Of a stretch of 57,744 nucleotides of DNA, positions 8,958-17,853 are shown piece after piece. The stretch is from the NCBI GenBank assembly GCA_017510425.1, contig JAFWNJ010000029.1, positions 1 to 57,744 of the forward strand, written 5' to 3'. The stretch's first letter is position 1. The number at the start of each line of letters is the position of its first letter. A program made the position numbers and the translations under genes. This stretch comes from Candidatus Saccharimonadota bacterium (GTDB lineage Bacteria; Patescibacteriota; Saccharimonadia; Saccharimonadales; Saccharimonadaceae). The notes beneath the pieces were generated by a model. It was not told the DNA's origin. It saw nothing but the letters and a program-made list of their open reading frames with translations, and searched no databases.

Positions 8958-10295
8958 ATGAAGAAAATGTCGATTGTAGCATTGGTTGGTCAGACAAATG
9001 CTGGAAAATCCAGTATTTTTAATCGTTTGGCAAGGAAAAACATTGCCATCGTGGCCCGTGAAGAGGGTACGACCAGGGACAACGTCATCACGAATATTGA
9101 TGACAAGTTTCTGTTGATTGATACAGCTGGACTTAAGAAACCAACCGACGATTTCGAGATGACAATCCAGGAACAGGTGGCTGATGCGGTCGAATCCGCC
9201 GACATTATCCTACTGGTGCTTGATTCGACGAAGTATTTCGACCACCGTGATACCAAGCTAGCTAAAAATGTACTTCGCTCTGGCAAGAAGGTTTATTTGG
9301 TTTTAAATAAGGCCGATCTGGCTGAATCTTTACCGATTAATGAATTCCGGGCTCTTGGTATCGATCCCACTAACACTTTCTATGTTTCCGCAACCACTGG
9401 GCAAGGTTTTGATAGATTGGTTTCGGTGCTGCCAGACGAAAAGATAAATACAGAACACACTGAACTAAAAATTGCCCTGATTGGCCGCCCTAATGTAGGT
9501 AAATCATCGCTATTTAATACACTTGGGAAGAAACAACAAGCCGTGGTTAGCTCTAAACAGGGAACGACAAGGGACATTAATCGCTTTAATATTAAATATA
9601 AGGGCAGGCAAATCGAGATTCTGGATACTGCGGGCCTAAGAAAACCTGGGAAGCGGGAGGTTGGGATTGAAAAATTCTCTGCGATTAGGACTCTTTCGGC
9701 TATCGAGGAGTCGGATATCTGCTGCCTTTTAATTGACTCCACTGAGCCACATTCTAAGCTAGACCAGGCCCTGGCTGGACAAATTGTCGAAGCTGGCAAG
9801 GGAATTATGGTCGTTGTGACAAAATCGGATTTGCTAGAAAATGCTGAACCGACTAATTATTTTGGCGAGGAGAACGTCAAAAATCGAACCGCGGCGGATT
9901 TCTTGATTGATGCTCTGGAGAAGGATTTTGATTTTCTACCGTATGCGCCGGTGGTACTTACCTCATCTGAAACTGGTAAAAATGTCACTCAAATCTTTGA
10001 GCTGGCTTTAGAAATTGACAGCGCCAGGCACACTGAGATCAAGACATCAGAGCTTAATAAAATACTGAATGAGGCGATTATTTCTCATACCCCAGCTGGG
10101 CTAAAAAACACTCACCCAAAGCCTAAATATATCGTACAAACCGACACTTGCCCACCCTGGTTCGTAGTACACGGGCACGATTTGGAGCTATTGCATTGGT
10201 CGTGGAAACGTTTCTTGGAACGCAAGATTCGGGAGAAATACCCGTTTATCGGTACTCCGATTAAATTCTCTTACCGAAACGACGGGAAAGATTAG
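8958..10295 (+). CDS. der: Ribosome-assembly GTPase Der (EngA)
   Basis: 445 residues with two tandem GTPase domains and a C-terminal KH-like domain, the Der layout. The first P-loop is GQTNAGKS (11-18), the second GRPNVGKS (176-183). Both have DTAGL switch motifs and NKAD/TKSD G4 motifs. The end (PKYIVQTDTCPPWFVVHG ... FIGTPIKFSYR) is the KH domain. Der matures the 50S subunit. The start at 8958 begins MKKMSIVALVG and is preceded by a -10 box at leaderless spacing; a longer frame from 8907 would overlap the promoter. It is followed by a strong terminator. Confidence 0.97.
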   Translation: MKKMSIVALVGQTNAGKSSIFNRLARKNIAIVAREEGTTRDNVITNIDDKFLLIDTAGLKKPTDDFEMTIQEQVADAVESADIILLVLDSTKYFDHRDTKLAKNVLRSGKKVYLVLNKADLAESLPINEFRALGIDPTNTFYVSATTGQGFDRLVSVLPDEKINTEHTELKIALIGRPNVGKSSLFNTLGKKQQAVVSSKQGTTRDINRFNIKYKGRQIEILDTAGLRKPGKREVGIEKFSAIRTLSAIEESDICCLLIDSTEPHSKLDQALAGQIVEAGKGIMVVVTKSDLLENAEPTNYFGEENVKNRTAADFLIDALEKDFDFLPYAPVVLTSSETGKNVTQIFELALEIDSARHTEIKTSELNKILNEAIISHTPAGLKNTHPKPKYIVQTDTCPPWFVVHGHDLELLHWSWKRFLERKIREKYPFIGTPIKFSYRNDGKD

Positions 10296-10319
10296 AGCCT
10301 TACTAGTAGGGCTCTTTTT
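10290..10319 (+). terminator. Rho-independent terminator of der
   Basis: AGAGCC ... GGCTCT stem around TTACTAGTAG, followed by TTTTTT. The left arm overlaps the der stop codon. Confidence 0.85.
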
Positions 10320-10385
10320 TGTTTCACAACGTTAGCCGTGAAGTTTGGTTACAGAGGTAGATTTGACTAATAAGCATAACCGTGT

Positions 10386-10451
10386 TATAATAATAAGATT
10401 ATAGCATTTTATCAGTTTTTTGTGATAAAATGAGCTTAGGCGGGAGTAAAC
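10386..10451 (+). promoter_or_regulatory. Promoter and leader of the PIN-PhoH gene
   Basis: Two possible -10 boxes, TATAAT at 10386 and TGATAAAAT near 10421-10429. The leader holds GGCGGGAGTAAA (10439-10450), the exact reverse complement of 12230-12241 just after the gene. Confidence 0.45.
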
Positions 10452-10495
10452 TATAAAACCTAGTAGTTTATGCACTTTAAAAAGGAGGGAACACC

Positions 10496-12226
10496 ATGCA
10501 GGGAGGAAAAAAAGCATTTCAATTGAAGATTCCACACGCGAAGAGGAGACTGGCTCCACCTGATGGATGCCAGTACCAGCATTGGCCCACAATGAGCACT
10601 ACTACACTGGGCACCAGAGTCTTTTACGTAGTAGACACCAACATCATCGTTGACTATGTAAACATCTTGCCTGGTTCTTACGATTATGAACCAGAGGAAC
10701 CAACGATTGACTTGCGTGGAGCACATCTTGTAATTCCGACCGCAGTAATCCGGGAACTTTCTTCTTTCAAGAAAGAGAAGAACGATCGCGGCAAAGCAGC
10801 ACGAATTGCATTAAGGAGGCTGAGAGAGATGTTTGAGGGCTGGATTTGCGACATTGAGGATGTCTATAGCCTGCAAGCACCGCTTTTGGTCACTGAGCGC
10901 GAGCAGCTCGTCTCGGTGATGCCAGTGCACAAAAATTTCAAGGACTGTCTGCCTTTCAACCCATCGGACGACGATATGGATGGGCAGATTATCCTGGCAA
11001 CTATGGCAGTGGCGTTTGCAGCAATGGGATTACCGATTGATGGAACCGCATCAAAACGAGATGTAATGCGCTTCTCCACCAGACGAATGTATGCTCCTAA
11101 CTCTAACAACTTTTTCAAACTTGGCTGGCAGGTAGTCCTACTGACCAACGATAATGGCTTAGCCATCCGTGCCAGAGAGCGGGGACTGATGACCGAACGT
11201 TACGGCTACAAGCTTCCCGAGCCATACACTGGCAGACGCGACGTCGTTGTTCCGAAGGAGATTTTTAATGAGTTCTACAATACTCAGAGAATTGACATCG
11301 GGATGTGGGAAGAATACATGCCGCTGCAGCCAAAATTAGTCGCAAACGAATTCATCATCATGACATTGAAGAACGAAGACGATTATCCGCGCGATTATGA
11401 TTCACACAACGATCCTTATTTCTGCAACATCGGTAAATACGATACTTACGAAAAAGCCATCGTGAAACTGAAATACGCGAATAAGTTTCCAGTCAGGCTG
11501 CAGAACGCTGGTCAGGCCATCTATGCAGAAGCATTGATGGATCCGCATATTGCGGCAGTGCTGTGCCGTGGGCCCGCAGGTTCTGGTAAAACCTACATGG
11601 CAACCGTCTATGGTTACAATGCTTGTAAGAACGGCGATTATATTGGCGTTACGGTAGTACCGTGTGAATCTCGTAGTGATCTCGGGGCCTTACCAGGCGA
11701 CCTCGATGACAAAATGGACCCGCAGGTCCAGCCCATCAAAAATGCTCTCCGTAATTATATCCTCAAGGAGGACTCAAAACTGCGTAAGGACTTGGAAAAC
11801 CTTCGGAAATTCGGCACCAAGAATGATGGCGACGAACACGAAGGTGGTAAGAGCCTCAAGCAGAGAATGAACGAGAGAGTAGATTTGATTTGGAGTAACT
11901 GGTTTTCTAATATTCCAATCGAGGACGCCCGAGGTCGCGATTTCAGTCATGAGCTCGCAATCTACGATGAGTTCCAGGATCAGACCACCAAACAGGCCGA
12001 CACCTTGATTAAGCGTCTGGGCGAAGATGGCAAAATAGTCATCACTGGTGACATCAACCAGATTCATGCTCCTTACATTGATGCGGCGAGCAGTGGTCTT
12101 GAATTCGCCTCCAGACAGTTGTACGATATTCCGCTGGTGGCGCAGGTTTGCTTTACTGAAGAGGAAGTCGTAAGACACCAATTAGTAAAGTTAATTGCGC
12201 GTCGTCAGCATGCCAAAAAGGGTTAA
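10496..12226 (+). CDS. PIN-PhoH (PhoH2-type) RNase/ATPase
   Basis: 576 residues. An N-terminal PIN nuclease domain starts near residue 43 with FYVVDTNIIVDYVN (Asp47 is the first acidic ligand) and continues through IPTAVIRELSSFKK and LLTNDNGLAIRARE. A PhoH ATPase follows: Walker A GPAGSGKT (359-366), Walker B AIYDEFQDQT and the sensor motif VITGDINQIHAPY. This fusion is the PhoH2 type, proposed to unwind and cut RNA. The start has a strong Shine-Dalgarno, AAAGGAGGG six bases before ATG. The gene is longer than single-domain PhoH (about 350). It ends 34 bases before a terminator. A 12-base complement links the 5' and 3' untranslated regions. Confidence 0.92.
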   Translation: MQGGKKAFQLKIPHAKRRLAPPDGCQYQHWPTMSTTTLGTRVFYVVDTNIIVDYVNILPGSYDYEPEEPTIDLRGAHLVIPTAVIRELSSFKKEKNDRGKAARIALRRLREMFEGWICDIEDVYSLQAPLLVTEREQLVSVMPVHKNFKDCLPFNPSDDDMDGQIILATMAVAFAAMGLPIDGTASKRDVMRFSTRRMYAPNSNNFFKLGWQVVLLTNDNGLAIRARERGLMTERYGYKLPEPYTGRRDVVVPKEIFNEFYNTQRIDIGMWEEYMPLQPKLVANEFIIMTLKNEDDYPRDYDSHNDPYFCNIGKYDTYEKAIVKLKYANKFPVRLQNAGQAIYAEALMDPHIAAVLCRGPAGSGKTYMATVYGYNACKNGDYIGVTVVPCESRSDLGALPGDLDDKMDPQVQPIKNALRNYILKEDSKLRKDLENLRKFGTKNDGDEHEGGKSLKQRMNERVDLIWSNWFSNIPIEDARGRDFSHELAIYDEFQDQTTKQADTLIKRLGEDGKIVITGDINQIHAPYIDAASSGLEFASRQLYDIPLVAQVCFTEEEVVRHQLVKLIARRQHAKKG

Positions 12227-12259
12227 TATTTTACTCCCGCCAGAGGATTATTAATCCCG

Positions 12260-12290
12260 AAACCCCGTCCCAGGACGGGGTTTTGTCATT
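12260..12290 (+). terminator. Rho-independent terminator of the PIN-PhoH gene
   Basis: AACCCCGTCC/GGACGGGGTT with a CA loop, followed by TT-rich sequence. Confidence 0.85.
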
Positions 12291-12314
12291 TTGAATAAAC
12301 CAAGATTAGTCTGA

Positions 12315-12326
12315 TATAATATTGAT
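12315..12326 (+). promoter_or_regulatory. Leaderless-type promoter of pth
   Basis: TGA-TATAAT (12315-12320), six bases, ATG at 12327. Confidence 0.72.
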
Positions 12327-12854
12327 ATGAAACTAATCGTGGGGCTTGGCAATCCAGGCACAAAGTATAACTTCACTAGACACAATACTGGCTTTTTGGC
12401 GCTCGATTATTATGCTAAGGCGACCAGTCTTAGATGGAACGAAACATCGAAATTCAATGCTATATGGGGGCGTACTGGGGATACGATATTTATCAAGCCA
12501 CAAGGCTACTATAACGATTCGGGGACAGTGGTGGCGAGCTTTTTGCATTATTATAAGATTGATATTTCTGACCTTTTGGTAATTTGTGATAATTTTGATT
12601 TAGCACTCGGCCTGGTAAGATATCGTGCGACTGGCTCGGCCGGAGGCAATAATGGGCTTAAGTCCATCGATAAAGCCCTCGGGACAAACGATTACGCCAG
12701 AATTAGGGTCGGAACAGGGAACGATGAGCTCCGTAGCAAGATGGGGGACATTGATTTCGTGTTGTCTAAATTTACGCCAGAAGAGAAAGAAAAACTACCG
12801 AGTATCTTATCGGAGGTTCTGAATAGGATAAACGTTTTTATCGGTGCGGAATAA
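12327..12854 (+). CDS. pth: Peptidyl-tRNA hydrolase
   Basis: 175 residues, slightly shorter than the usual 185-195. The N-terminus MKLIVGLGNPGTKYNFTRHNTG is diagnostic, with catalytic His19 in RHNTG. PQGYYNDSG supplies the substrate-binding Asn (TFMNLSG in E. coli), and CDNFDLALG replaces the usual HDDLDLPPG while keeping the key Asp. RYRATGSAGGNNGLKSI is the family glycine loop. The enzyme releases peptides from prematurely dropped peptidyl-tRNA. The gene is convergent with dprA. Confidence 0.95.
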   Translation: MKLIVGLGNPGTKYNFTRHNTGFLALDYYAKATSLRWNETSKFNAIWGRTGDTIFIKPQGYYNDSGTVVASFLHYYKIDISDLLVICDNFDLALGLVRYRATGSAGGNNGLKSIDKALGTNDYARIRVGTGNDELRSKMGDIDFVLSKFTPEEKEKLPSILSEVLNRINVFIGAE

Positions 12855-12938
12855 AAACTACTACAATTGACATGACGATTAAAACGAGTAAGCAGATGCG
12901 ACAGTATTTTGCAATTTTAGGTTTATGTTATTGTCTGT

Positions 12939-13865
12939 TTAGATAAGACTCCAAGTATTCATCCCTAAGGAACGGACACGAGATTTGATTTCGAGGATAG
13001 TAATTGTCTCGTTAAACAACTCTGGCGGAAGCAGAGAATGAGCCATAATTTCTTCACCAGAACGGCAACCAGAGGCGAGAGCCTGAATGATTTTGGTTTC
13101 GACATCAGTATCACCTATTAAGCTCTGCTGATGAAGTTTTTTGCGTTTTTTGAGGTAGTTCTCCGGAAAGAGTTCTCTTAAGATATCATCTGGCTCAGTA
13201 TAGGGAATGGCACCTTGCTTAATGAGCTTATTACAGCCCTGAGAATAGGGGTTCGTAATATTGCCAGGTACGGCAAAAACAGTCTTGCCCTGATCGATGG
13301 CGTGAGTAGCGGTATTAAGCGAGCCAGACTGTTCAGCCGCTTCGACTACCACGACTATATCTGATAGACCAGAGATTAAGCGATTTCGCTCTAAGAAGCT
13401 AGTTTTGGGAAACGGTCTAGTGTCAGGAGCATATTCAGAGATAATGGCGCCGTTTTGCGCGATAATCTTGCGTGCCACTGGCTCGTGGGATTTAGGGTAA
13501 ATGTTGTTAATAGCCGTGCCGAGTATCGCCACTGTGATCCCGCCAGCATCTAAACAGCCACGATGCGCGATGGTGTCGATACCAAAGGCAAGGCCAGAAA
13601 CTACTACTACACCACGTTTTCCTAACTCGTAGGCAAGCTTATAAGCAATTTCTTCTCCGTATTTAGTATTGTGTCTACTGCCGACAATAGCGACAGTTTT
13701 TGGTCGCCCCTGTTTACCATTTTTTGACATGTTTTGTGGCATTTTACCACGAAAATACAATGTTTTAGGCTTAAGCGCAATAGCTGTTAATTCCTCTGTA
13801 AAAATGTGCTCTTGGGGTGTAATTTGGTTGATTTTTACAGAAAAGTCTGTAGAAAGTGTTGACAT
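12939..13865 (-). CDS. dprA: DNA processing protein DprA (Smf)
   Basis: 308 residues. A Rossmann-like DprA domain spans about 50-260: VAIVGSRHNTKYGEE, VVVSGLAFGIDTIAHRG, ISEYAPDTRPFPKTSFLERNRL, VVVVEAAEQSGSLNTATHAI and VFAVPGNITNPYSQGCN. A small winged-helix domain follows at the C-terminus. DprA loads RecA on incoming single strands during transformation. The start at 13865 (MSTLSTDF) is chosen because ACAGGAG lies eight bases upstream; an ATG 60 bases further out has no such site. DprA fits with CPR cells depending on taking up foreign DNA. Confidence 0.95.
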   Translation of the reverse strand: MSTLSTDFSVKINQITPQEHIFTEELTAIALKPKTLYFRGKMPQNMSKNGKQGRPKTVAIVGSRHNTKYGEEIAYKLAYELGKRGVVVVSGLAFGIDTIAHRGCLDAGGITVAILGTAINNIYPKSHEPVARKIIAQNGAIISEYAPDTRPFPKTSFLERNRLISGLSDIVVVVEAAEQSGSLNTATHAIDQGKTVFAVPGNITNPYSQGCNKLIKQGAIPYTEPDDILRELFPENYLKKRKKLHQQSLIGDTDVETKIIQALASGCRSGEEIMAHSLLPPELFNETITILEIKSRVRSLGMNTWSLI

Positions 13866-13935
13866 AATTTCTCCTGTGTGATATAATAAGGTCAGTTGGG
13901 GCTTCAAAAAGGCTCCACACCGCACCTAAATAAGT

Positions 13936-13941
13936 TATAAT
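13936..13941 (+). promoter_or_regulatory. -10 box for the structured RNA locus
   Basis: TATAAT at 13936-13941; the expected start is near 13948. It overlaps an imperfect hairpin (about 13939-13973) whose arms are AATTTC..GAAATT and GCTATAC..GTGTAGC. Confidence 0.45.
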
Positions 13942-13947
13942 TTCAGC

Positions 13948-14206
13948 TATACTTTTTATAGTGTAGCAGAAATTGCGAGCTTTTGAAACCCTTTCGAGCT
14001 TTAGAATTTCTTCATGGTTCTTTAGTTTATAAGTATTACCTCCACTTTTGAAAGGAACATTTCGAAGGCTTAGCAATCCCTCTAACCGGCGGGCCCCGAT
14101 TTCGTGTGAGGTGGGTCGCGCTTCCGGGGTCTACCCGGTATCGTAGAGAAGCGTTAGAGGGCCAAAATACCCTCAGGTGATGCCCACCCTATCCTGAGGG
14201 TTTTTT
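13948..14206 (+). ncRNA. Structured non-coding RNA candidate upstream of topA
   Basis: About 255 bases without a plausible ORF, preceded by TATAAT and ending in a strong terminator. A perfect 9-bp stem CCCTCTAAC (14078-14086) / GTTAGAGGG (14153-14161) closes a GC-rich domain containing CCCCG/CGGGG pairing. GGTGGGT (14110-14116) inside that domain is complementary to GCCCACC (14182-14188) in the loop of the terminator hairpin, which would make a pseudoknot. The topA promoter is separate and downstream, so this is not simply its leader. I compared it by eye with SRP RNA, 6S, tmRNA and RNase P signatures and found no match. Confidence 0.5.
14170..14206 (+). terminator. Terminator of the structured RNA
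   Basis: CCCTCAGG (14170-14177) / CCTGAGGG (14193-14200) then TTTTTT. The 15-base loop carries the CCCACC complement of the upstream domain. Confidence 0.85.
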
Positions 14207-14230
14207 GGTGTTTATGCTTGCGCGGTGTGA

Positions 14231-14243
14231 TATTATATTATAT
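14231..14243 (+). promoter_or_regulatory. Leaderless-type promoter of topA
   Basis: TGA-TATTAT (14231-14236), seven bases, ATG at 14244. This places the start after the in-frame ATG at 14205. Confidence 0.6.
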
Positions 14244-16598
14244 ATGGCAAAAAATTTAGTAATAGTTGAGAGCCCGGCAAAGGCACATACGATCGAAAAA
14301 TACCTCGGTAAGGATTTCAAGGTTTTGGCTTCAGTAGGGCATATCCGCAAGGATACTAAGGTTGACAAAACAACTTTTGATGTTACTTATGAAATCGATC
14401 CAGAGCATCGCTCGATTATTGCTGGGCTTAAGAAAGAGGCCAGTAAGGCTGACAAAATATGGCTCGCAACCGATGAAGACCGCGAGGGAGAGTCGATTTC
14501 TTGGCACTTGTGTGAGGTACTAAAGCTACCAAAGAATACCGCGCGGATTACTTTTCATGAAATTACTAAGCCAGCCCTTGATGAGGCAATCAAACACCCC
14601 CGTACTGTGGACATGGACATGGTTTCGTCTCAGCAAGCGAGACAAACTCTGGATATGCTTGTAGGCTATGATTTATCCGATATCGTGCGGAAGAAGGTGC
14701 CTGGGGCAATTTCGGCTGGACGCGTGCAATCACCGGCACTGCGACTAATCGTGGAGCGCGAGAAACAGATTGAGGAGTTCGATACGAAATCTACTTATAA
14801 GATTATGGGGAATTTTGCCACTGCTAGAAACGATGGCAACTCGTCTGCCCAGACTTTAGTCGCAGCCTACGATAACAAGGCCCCCGAGACCGAAGAACAA
14901 GCCAAATCTCTGCTAGAATCACTAATCAAGACCGACTATGCCGTAATAGATGTCGAAGAGGCAGAAGGGAATAAAGCCAATCCAGTACCCTTCACGACCG
15001 CGGCACTCCAAATTGAAGCCAACGCCAAACTTGGCTTTTCGTCCCGCACTACGATGAGCGCGGCGCAGGGCCTCTATCAGGCAGGCCTAATTACCTATCA
15101 TAGAACCGATTCTTTAAATCTATCTTCTCAGGCAGTCGGAGCTATTGCTAAATATATAGAGGAGACTTTTGGTAAGAATTACCTTAAAGTACATCATTTC
15201 AAGACCAAGGATGCGCAGGCTCAGGAAGCACACGAGGCTATTCGGCCGACTGATGTGTTTAGAACTACGGCCGGTAAGAATAATTACGAGAAACGACTTT
15301 ATAATTTAATTTGGTCTAGGACTGTAGCGACGCAAATGGCTAACGCCAAGATCGCCAAAACCACCATTCGTATCGGAGCTAATAACACTAACCCTCAAGC
15401 TACTTTCACTGCTAAGGGGGAAGTGGTAATCTTCGATGGATTCTTGAAGGTTTATGGTAAATCTAAAGATCTTGAACTGCCAAAAGTTAAAAAAGCTGAC
15501 AAGCTTGATTGTCTGGAACTTACTGCAAGGCAAACTTTTGCAAAACCACCGACAAGATATACCGAAGGTTCGTTAGTGAAGAAACTCGAGGAGCTTGGCA
15601 TTGGACGACCATCAACCTATGCCACAATCATGACGGCCATTCAAGCGCGTGGATATGTAGTAAAAGGCGAATCGGAAGGAGAAGAGCGGGAAACAGTAGA
15701 ACTGAAAGCGCGGGCTAGTAATAAAATAACGCGGTCAATCGTGAAGGAGAAATATGGCGCCAATAAAGGTAAATTAGTGCCAACGTCGATCGGTGAGCTG
15801 GTGTCAGAGTTTCTGACAGATAACTTTAAGAATATCGTAGATTATAAATTCACCGCCAACATTGAAAAGGATTTAGACTTAGTAGCGGATGCCAAGCTGG
15901 AGCGAGTGAAGATGCTTAGAGATTTCTACGGCCCGTTTAGGGATACTGTATTAATTGCGAATGGAGCAGAACGATATAATAATGCCAGATTGCTCGGCCA
16001 TCATCCAGAGACTGGTCAGCCAATCTATGCCAAAATTGGGAAACAGGGCGGCTTTATCCAATTAGGAGACAATAGTGGTAAAAAGGAAGACACGAAGCCG
16101 CGTTTTGCGCCCCTGCCTAAGCGAAAAACCGTCAAAACGGTTACCTTAGAGCAAGCATTGAAACAGTTAGAATTACCTTCTCTTCCGCGCCTGCTCGGGA
16201 AAGCCCCAGATGGGGTCGAAATAATTGCCGCCAGTGGGCCATTTGGGCCATATCTAAAAGGAGGCAAGTATAATATCGCTGTCAAGGATATGGATCCGTA
16301 CACTATTACTCTCGAGGAAGCTTTGCCATTTTATCAGTCTAAGATTGACTCGATTATTGCAGATTGGGACGATGTAATGATTATCAATGGAGCCTATGGA
16401 CCATATGTAAAGGGGCCAGGGCGCCGTAATAACGTAAAAATCCCTAAAGACATTAATCCAAAGAAGATTACAGAGCAAGAAGCTCGCAAAATGCTCGAAG
16501 AAAAACCCAAAACTAAAACCAAAGCCAAGACCAGAAGGGGAGTGCGTGGCGGCAGGAAAAAGACCACAAAAACGTCTAAAGCCAAGAAAACTAAATAG
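14244..16598 (+). CDS. topA: DNA topoisomerase I
   Basis: 784 residues. The TOPRIM domain begins at residue 1 (AKNLVIVESPAKAHTIEKYL) and includes the acidic WLATDEDREGESISWHL motif. The catalytic tyrosine is Tyr285 in LITYHRTDS. The core continues through YTEGSLVKKLEELGIGRPSTYA. Instead of zinc ribbons, the C-terminus carries topoisomerase C-terminal repeats (GPFGPYLKGGKYNI and GAYGPYVKGPGRRNN) and a Lys/Arg-rich tail that probably contacts DNA. It relaxes negative supercoils. The start at 14244 gives MAKNLVIVESPAK, the family N-terminus. Confidence 0.97.
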   Translation: MAKNLVIVESPAKAHTIEKYLGKDFKVLASVGHIRKDTKVDKTTFDVTYEIDPEHRSIIAGLKKEASKADKIWLATDEDREGESISWHLCEVLKLPKNTARITFHEITKPALDEAIKHPRTVDMDMVSSQQARQTLDMLVGYDLSDIVRKKVPGAISAGRVQSPALRLIVEREKQIEEFDTKSTYKIMGNFATARNDGNSSAQTLVAAYDNKAPETEEQAKSLLESLIKTDYAVIDVEEAEGNKANPVPFTTAALQIEANAKLGFSSRTTMSAAQGLYQAGLITYHRTDSLNLSSQAVGAIAKYIEETFGKNYLKVHHFKTKDAQAQEAHEAIRPTDVFRTTAGKNNYEKRLYNLIWSRTVATQMANAKIAKTTIRIGANNTNPQATFTAKGEVVIFDGFLKVYGKSKDLELPKVKKADKLDCLELTARQTFAKPPTRYTEGSLVKKLEELGIGRPSTYATIMTAIQARGYVVKGESEGEERETVELKARASNKITRSIVKEKYGANKGKLVPTSIGELVSEFLTDNFKNIVDYKFTANIEKDLDLVADAKLERVKMLRDFYGPFRDTVLIANGAERYNNARLLGHHPETGQPIYAKIGKQGGFIQLGDNSGKKEDTKPRFAPLPKRKTVKTVTLEQALKQLELPSLPRLLGKAPDGVEIIAASGPFGPYLKGGKYNIAVKDMDPYTITLEEALPFYQSKIDSIIADWDDVMIINGAYGPYVKGPGRRNNVKIPKDINPKKITEQEARKMLEEKPKTKTKAKTRRGVRGGRKKTTKTSKAKKTK

Positions 16599-16730
16599 TT
16601 TTACATAATCGTTTTTGTACCTGACAATTATTTTACAATGTTTTTCTGATTATGTTTATGTTTTAAATATTTTTTTTAATATTTGTAAAAAATATGCTAC
16701 AATATTGGAAGGGAAAAATGAATATTATAG

Positions 16731-16759
16731 TTGACATATTATTTAAAATATGTTATTAT
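16731..16759 (+). promoter_or_regulatory. Consensus promoter with overlapping inverted repeat
   Basis: TTGACA (16731-16736), 17 bases, TATTAT (16754-16759). An inverted repeat ACATATT/AATATGT lies across the spacer, a possible operator. The leader then runs about 40 bases to GGAAAG and the ATG at 16806. Confidence 0.7.
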
Positions 16760-16805
16760 AGTAATAAGTGATAACATTAACAGGGGAAAATAAGGAAAGA
16801 TACCG

Positions 16806-17834
16806 ATGGATCAAAATGCAGAAATCTTGAAAAAAGCAATTTCTGGAAGCCTGAAAATCATAGAACAGGACCGAGAAAAAGAAATTATATCTCGTCGCTT
16901 TGGCCTGACCGGCAGGAAAGAGACACTCGAACAAATTGGCGAAATGCTTTCTATTACCAGGGAACGTGTCAGACAACTAGAAAAAGCTATCTTGATTCGC
17001 CTACAGATTACTGCTGAAGAAAACCAAATCCCCGAATTAAATGCCGCTGAGAAATTACTAATTCGCAATCTCACTGAAATGGGCAGAATTGCCAGGGTTT
17101 CGGCCCTAGCCGATAAGATTTATGGGCGTAAGGCAACTAACCGCGAACAGACCGGCATTTTTTTCATAGCTACTTTCTCCAAGAACCTTACGATTATTGA
17201 TGAAAATGATAAATATTTCGCCTCGGTTGGAATCGCTGATTACGGTAATAGTCTAGAGGTCAGGACGAAGGTTGACGAGATCGTTAAGCTAATCAAGGCC
17301 AACAAGGAACCTATGACACTTGACGAGCTGGACGAGAAGCTAAACTACGAACATCCAGATTATATTAAGGCTATGGCTTCAATTTCCAAGTTACTGGCGC
17401 ACCTAAATGACCGCTGGGGTTTGGCAAAATGGCCTTCAGTGAACCCCAAGAATATCAGGGATAAAATTTATGTTATCCTAGAGACCAAGAAAGAACCGAT
17501 GCATTTTTCTGATATTGCAAAAGAGATTAAAGAATCAAACTTTAAGCGCAAAAACGTCACAGTGCAAGCAATTCACAACGAGCTCATCAAAGATGCTCGC
17601 TTTATATTGATTGGACGGGGAATTTACGCGTTAGCTAGCTGGGGCTATAAAAAGGGAACGATTGCCGACATCATTAGATTAATTCTAGAAAAATCCGAAA
17701 AGCCGCTAACCAGAGAAGAGATTGTAAAACAAGTTTTACACATGCGAAAGGTAAAAGAAACGACTATACTACTTAATTTGCAAAACAAAAAGCTATTTAA
17801 GAAAGTAGACAAAAACTTATATACTCTAGCGTGA
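16806..17834 (+). CDS. Sigma-70 region 4 / HARE-HTH fusion regulator
   Basis: 342 residues. Residues about 25-65 (EKEIISRRFGLTGRKE ... IGEMLSITRERVRQLEKAIL) match sigma-70 region 4, including the -35 recognition helix. There is no region 2 or 3. Two winged-helix units follow; the one at about 225-285 (MHFSDIAKEIKES ... AIHNELIKDARFILIGRGIYAL) matches the HARE-HTH domain known from the RNA polymerase delta subunit, and a third HTH closes the protein. It could dock at promoters or polymerase as a delta-like factor. It has one of the few full TTGACA/TATTAT promoters here. The next gene starts 19 bases downstream with its own -10 box. Confidence 0.75.
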   Translation: MDQNAEILKKAISGSLKIIEQDREKEIISRRFGLTGRKETLEQIGEMLSITRERVRQLEKAILIRLQITAEENQIPELNAAEKLLIRNLTEMGRIARVSALADKIYGRKATNREQTGIFFIATFSKNLTIIDENDKYFASVGIADYGNSLEVRTKVDEIVKLIKANKEPMTLDELDEKLNYEHPDYIKAMASISKLLAHLNDRWGLAKWPSVNPKNIRDKIYVILETKKEPMHFSDIAKEIKESNFKRKNVTVQAIHNELIKDARFILIGRGIYALASWGYKKGTIADIIRLILEKSEKPLTREEIVKQVLHMRKVKETTILLNLQNKKLFKKVDKNLYTLA

Positions 17835-17841
17835 TATATGA

Positions 17842-17853
17842 TAAAATAGAAGC
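17842..17853 (+). promoter_or_regulatory. Leaderless-type promoter of the VirD4-like gene
   Basis: TGA-TAAAAT (17842-17847), six bases, ATG at 17854. Confidence 0.6.

Noticed and set aside
13948-14206. SRP RNA on the minus strand (CCCCGGAAGCG resembles the GGAA loop)
   Set aside because: The conserved GGTCAGG ... GGAAGCAGC context is absent, and the terminator points to + strand transcription.
16720-16770. 16-codon ORF with GGAAGGG upstream, before the sigma-4/HARE gene
   Set aside because: It overlaps the TTGACA/TATTAT promoter and is A/T-rich; more likely accidental.
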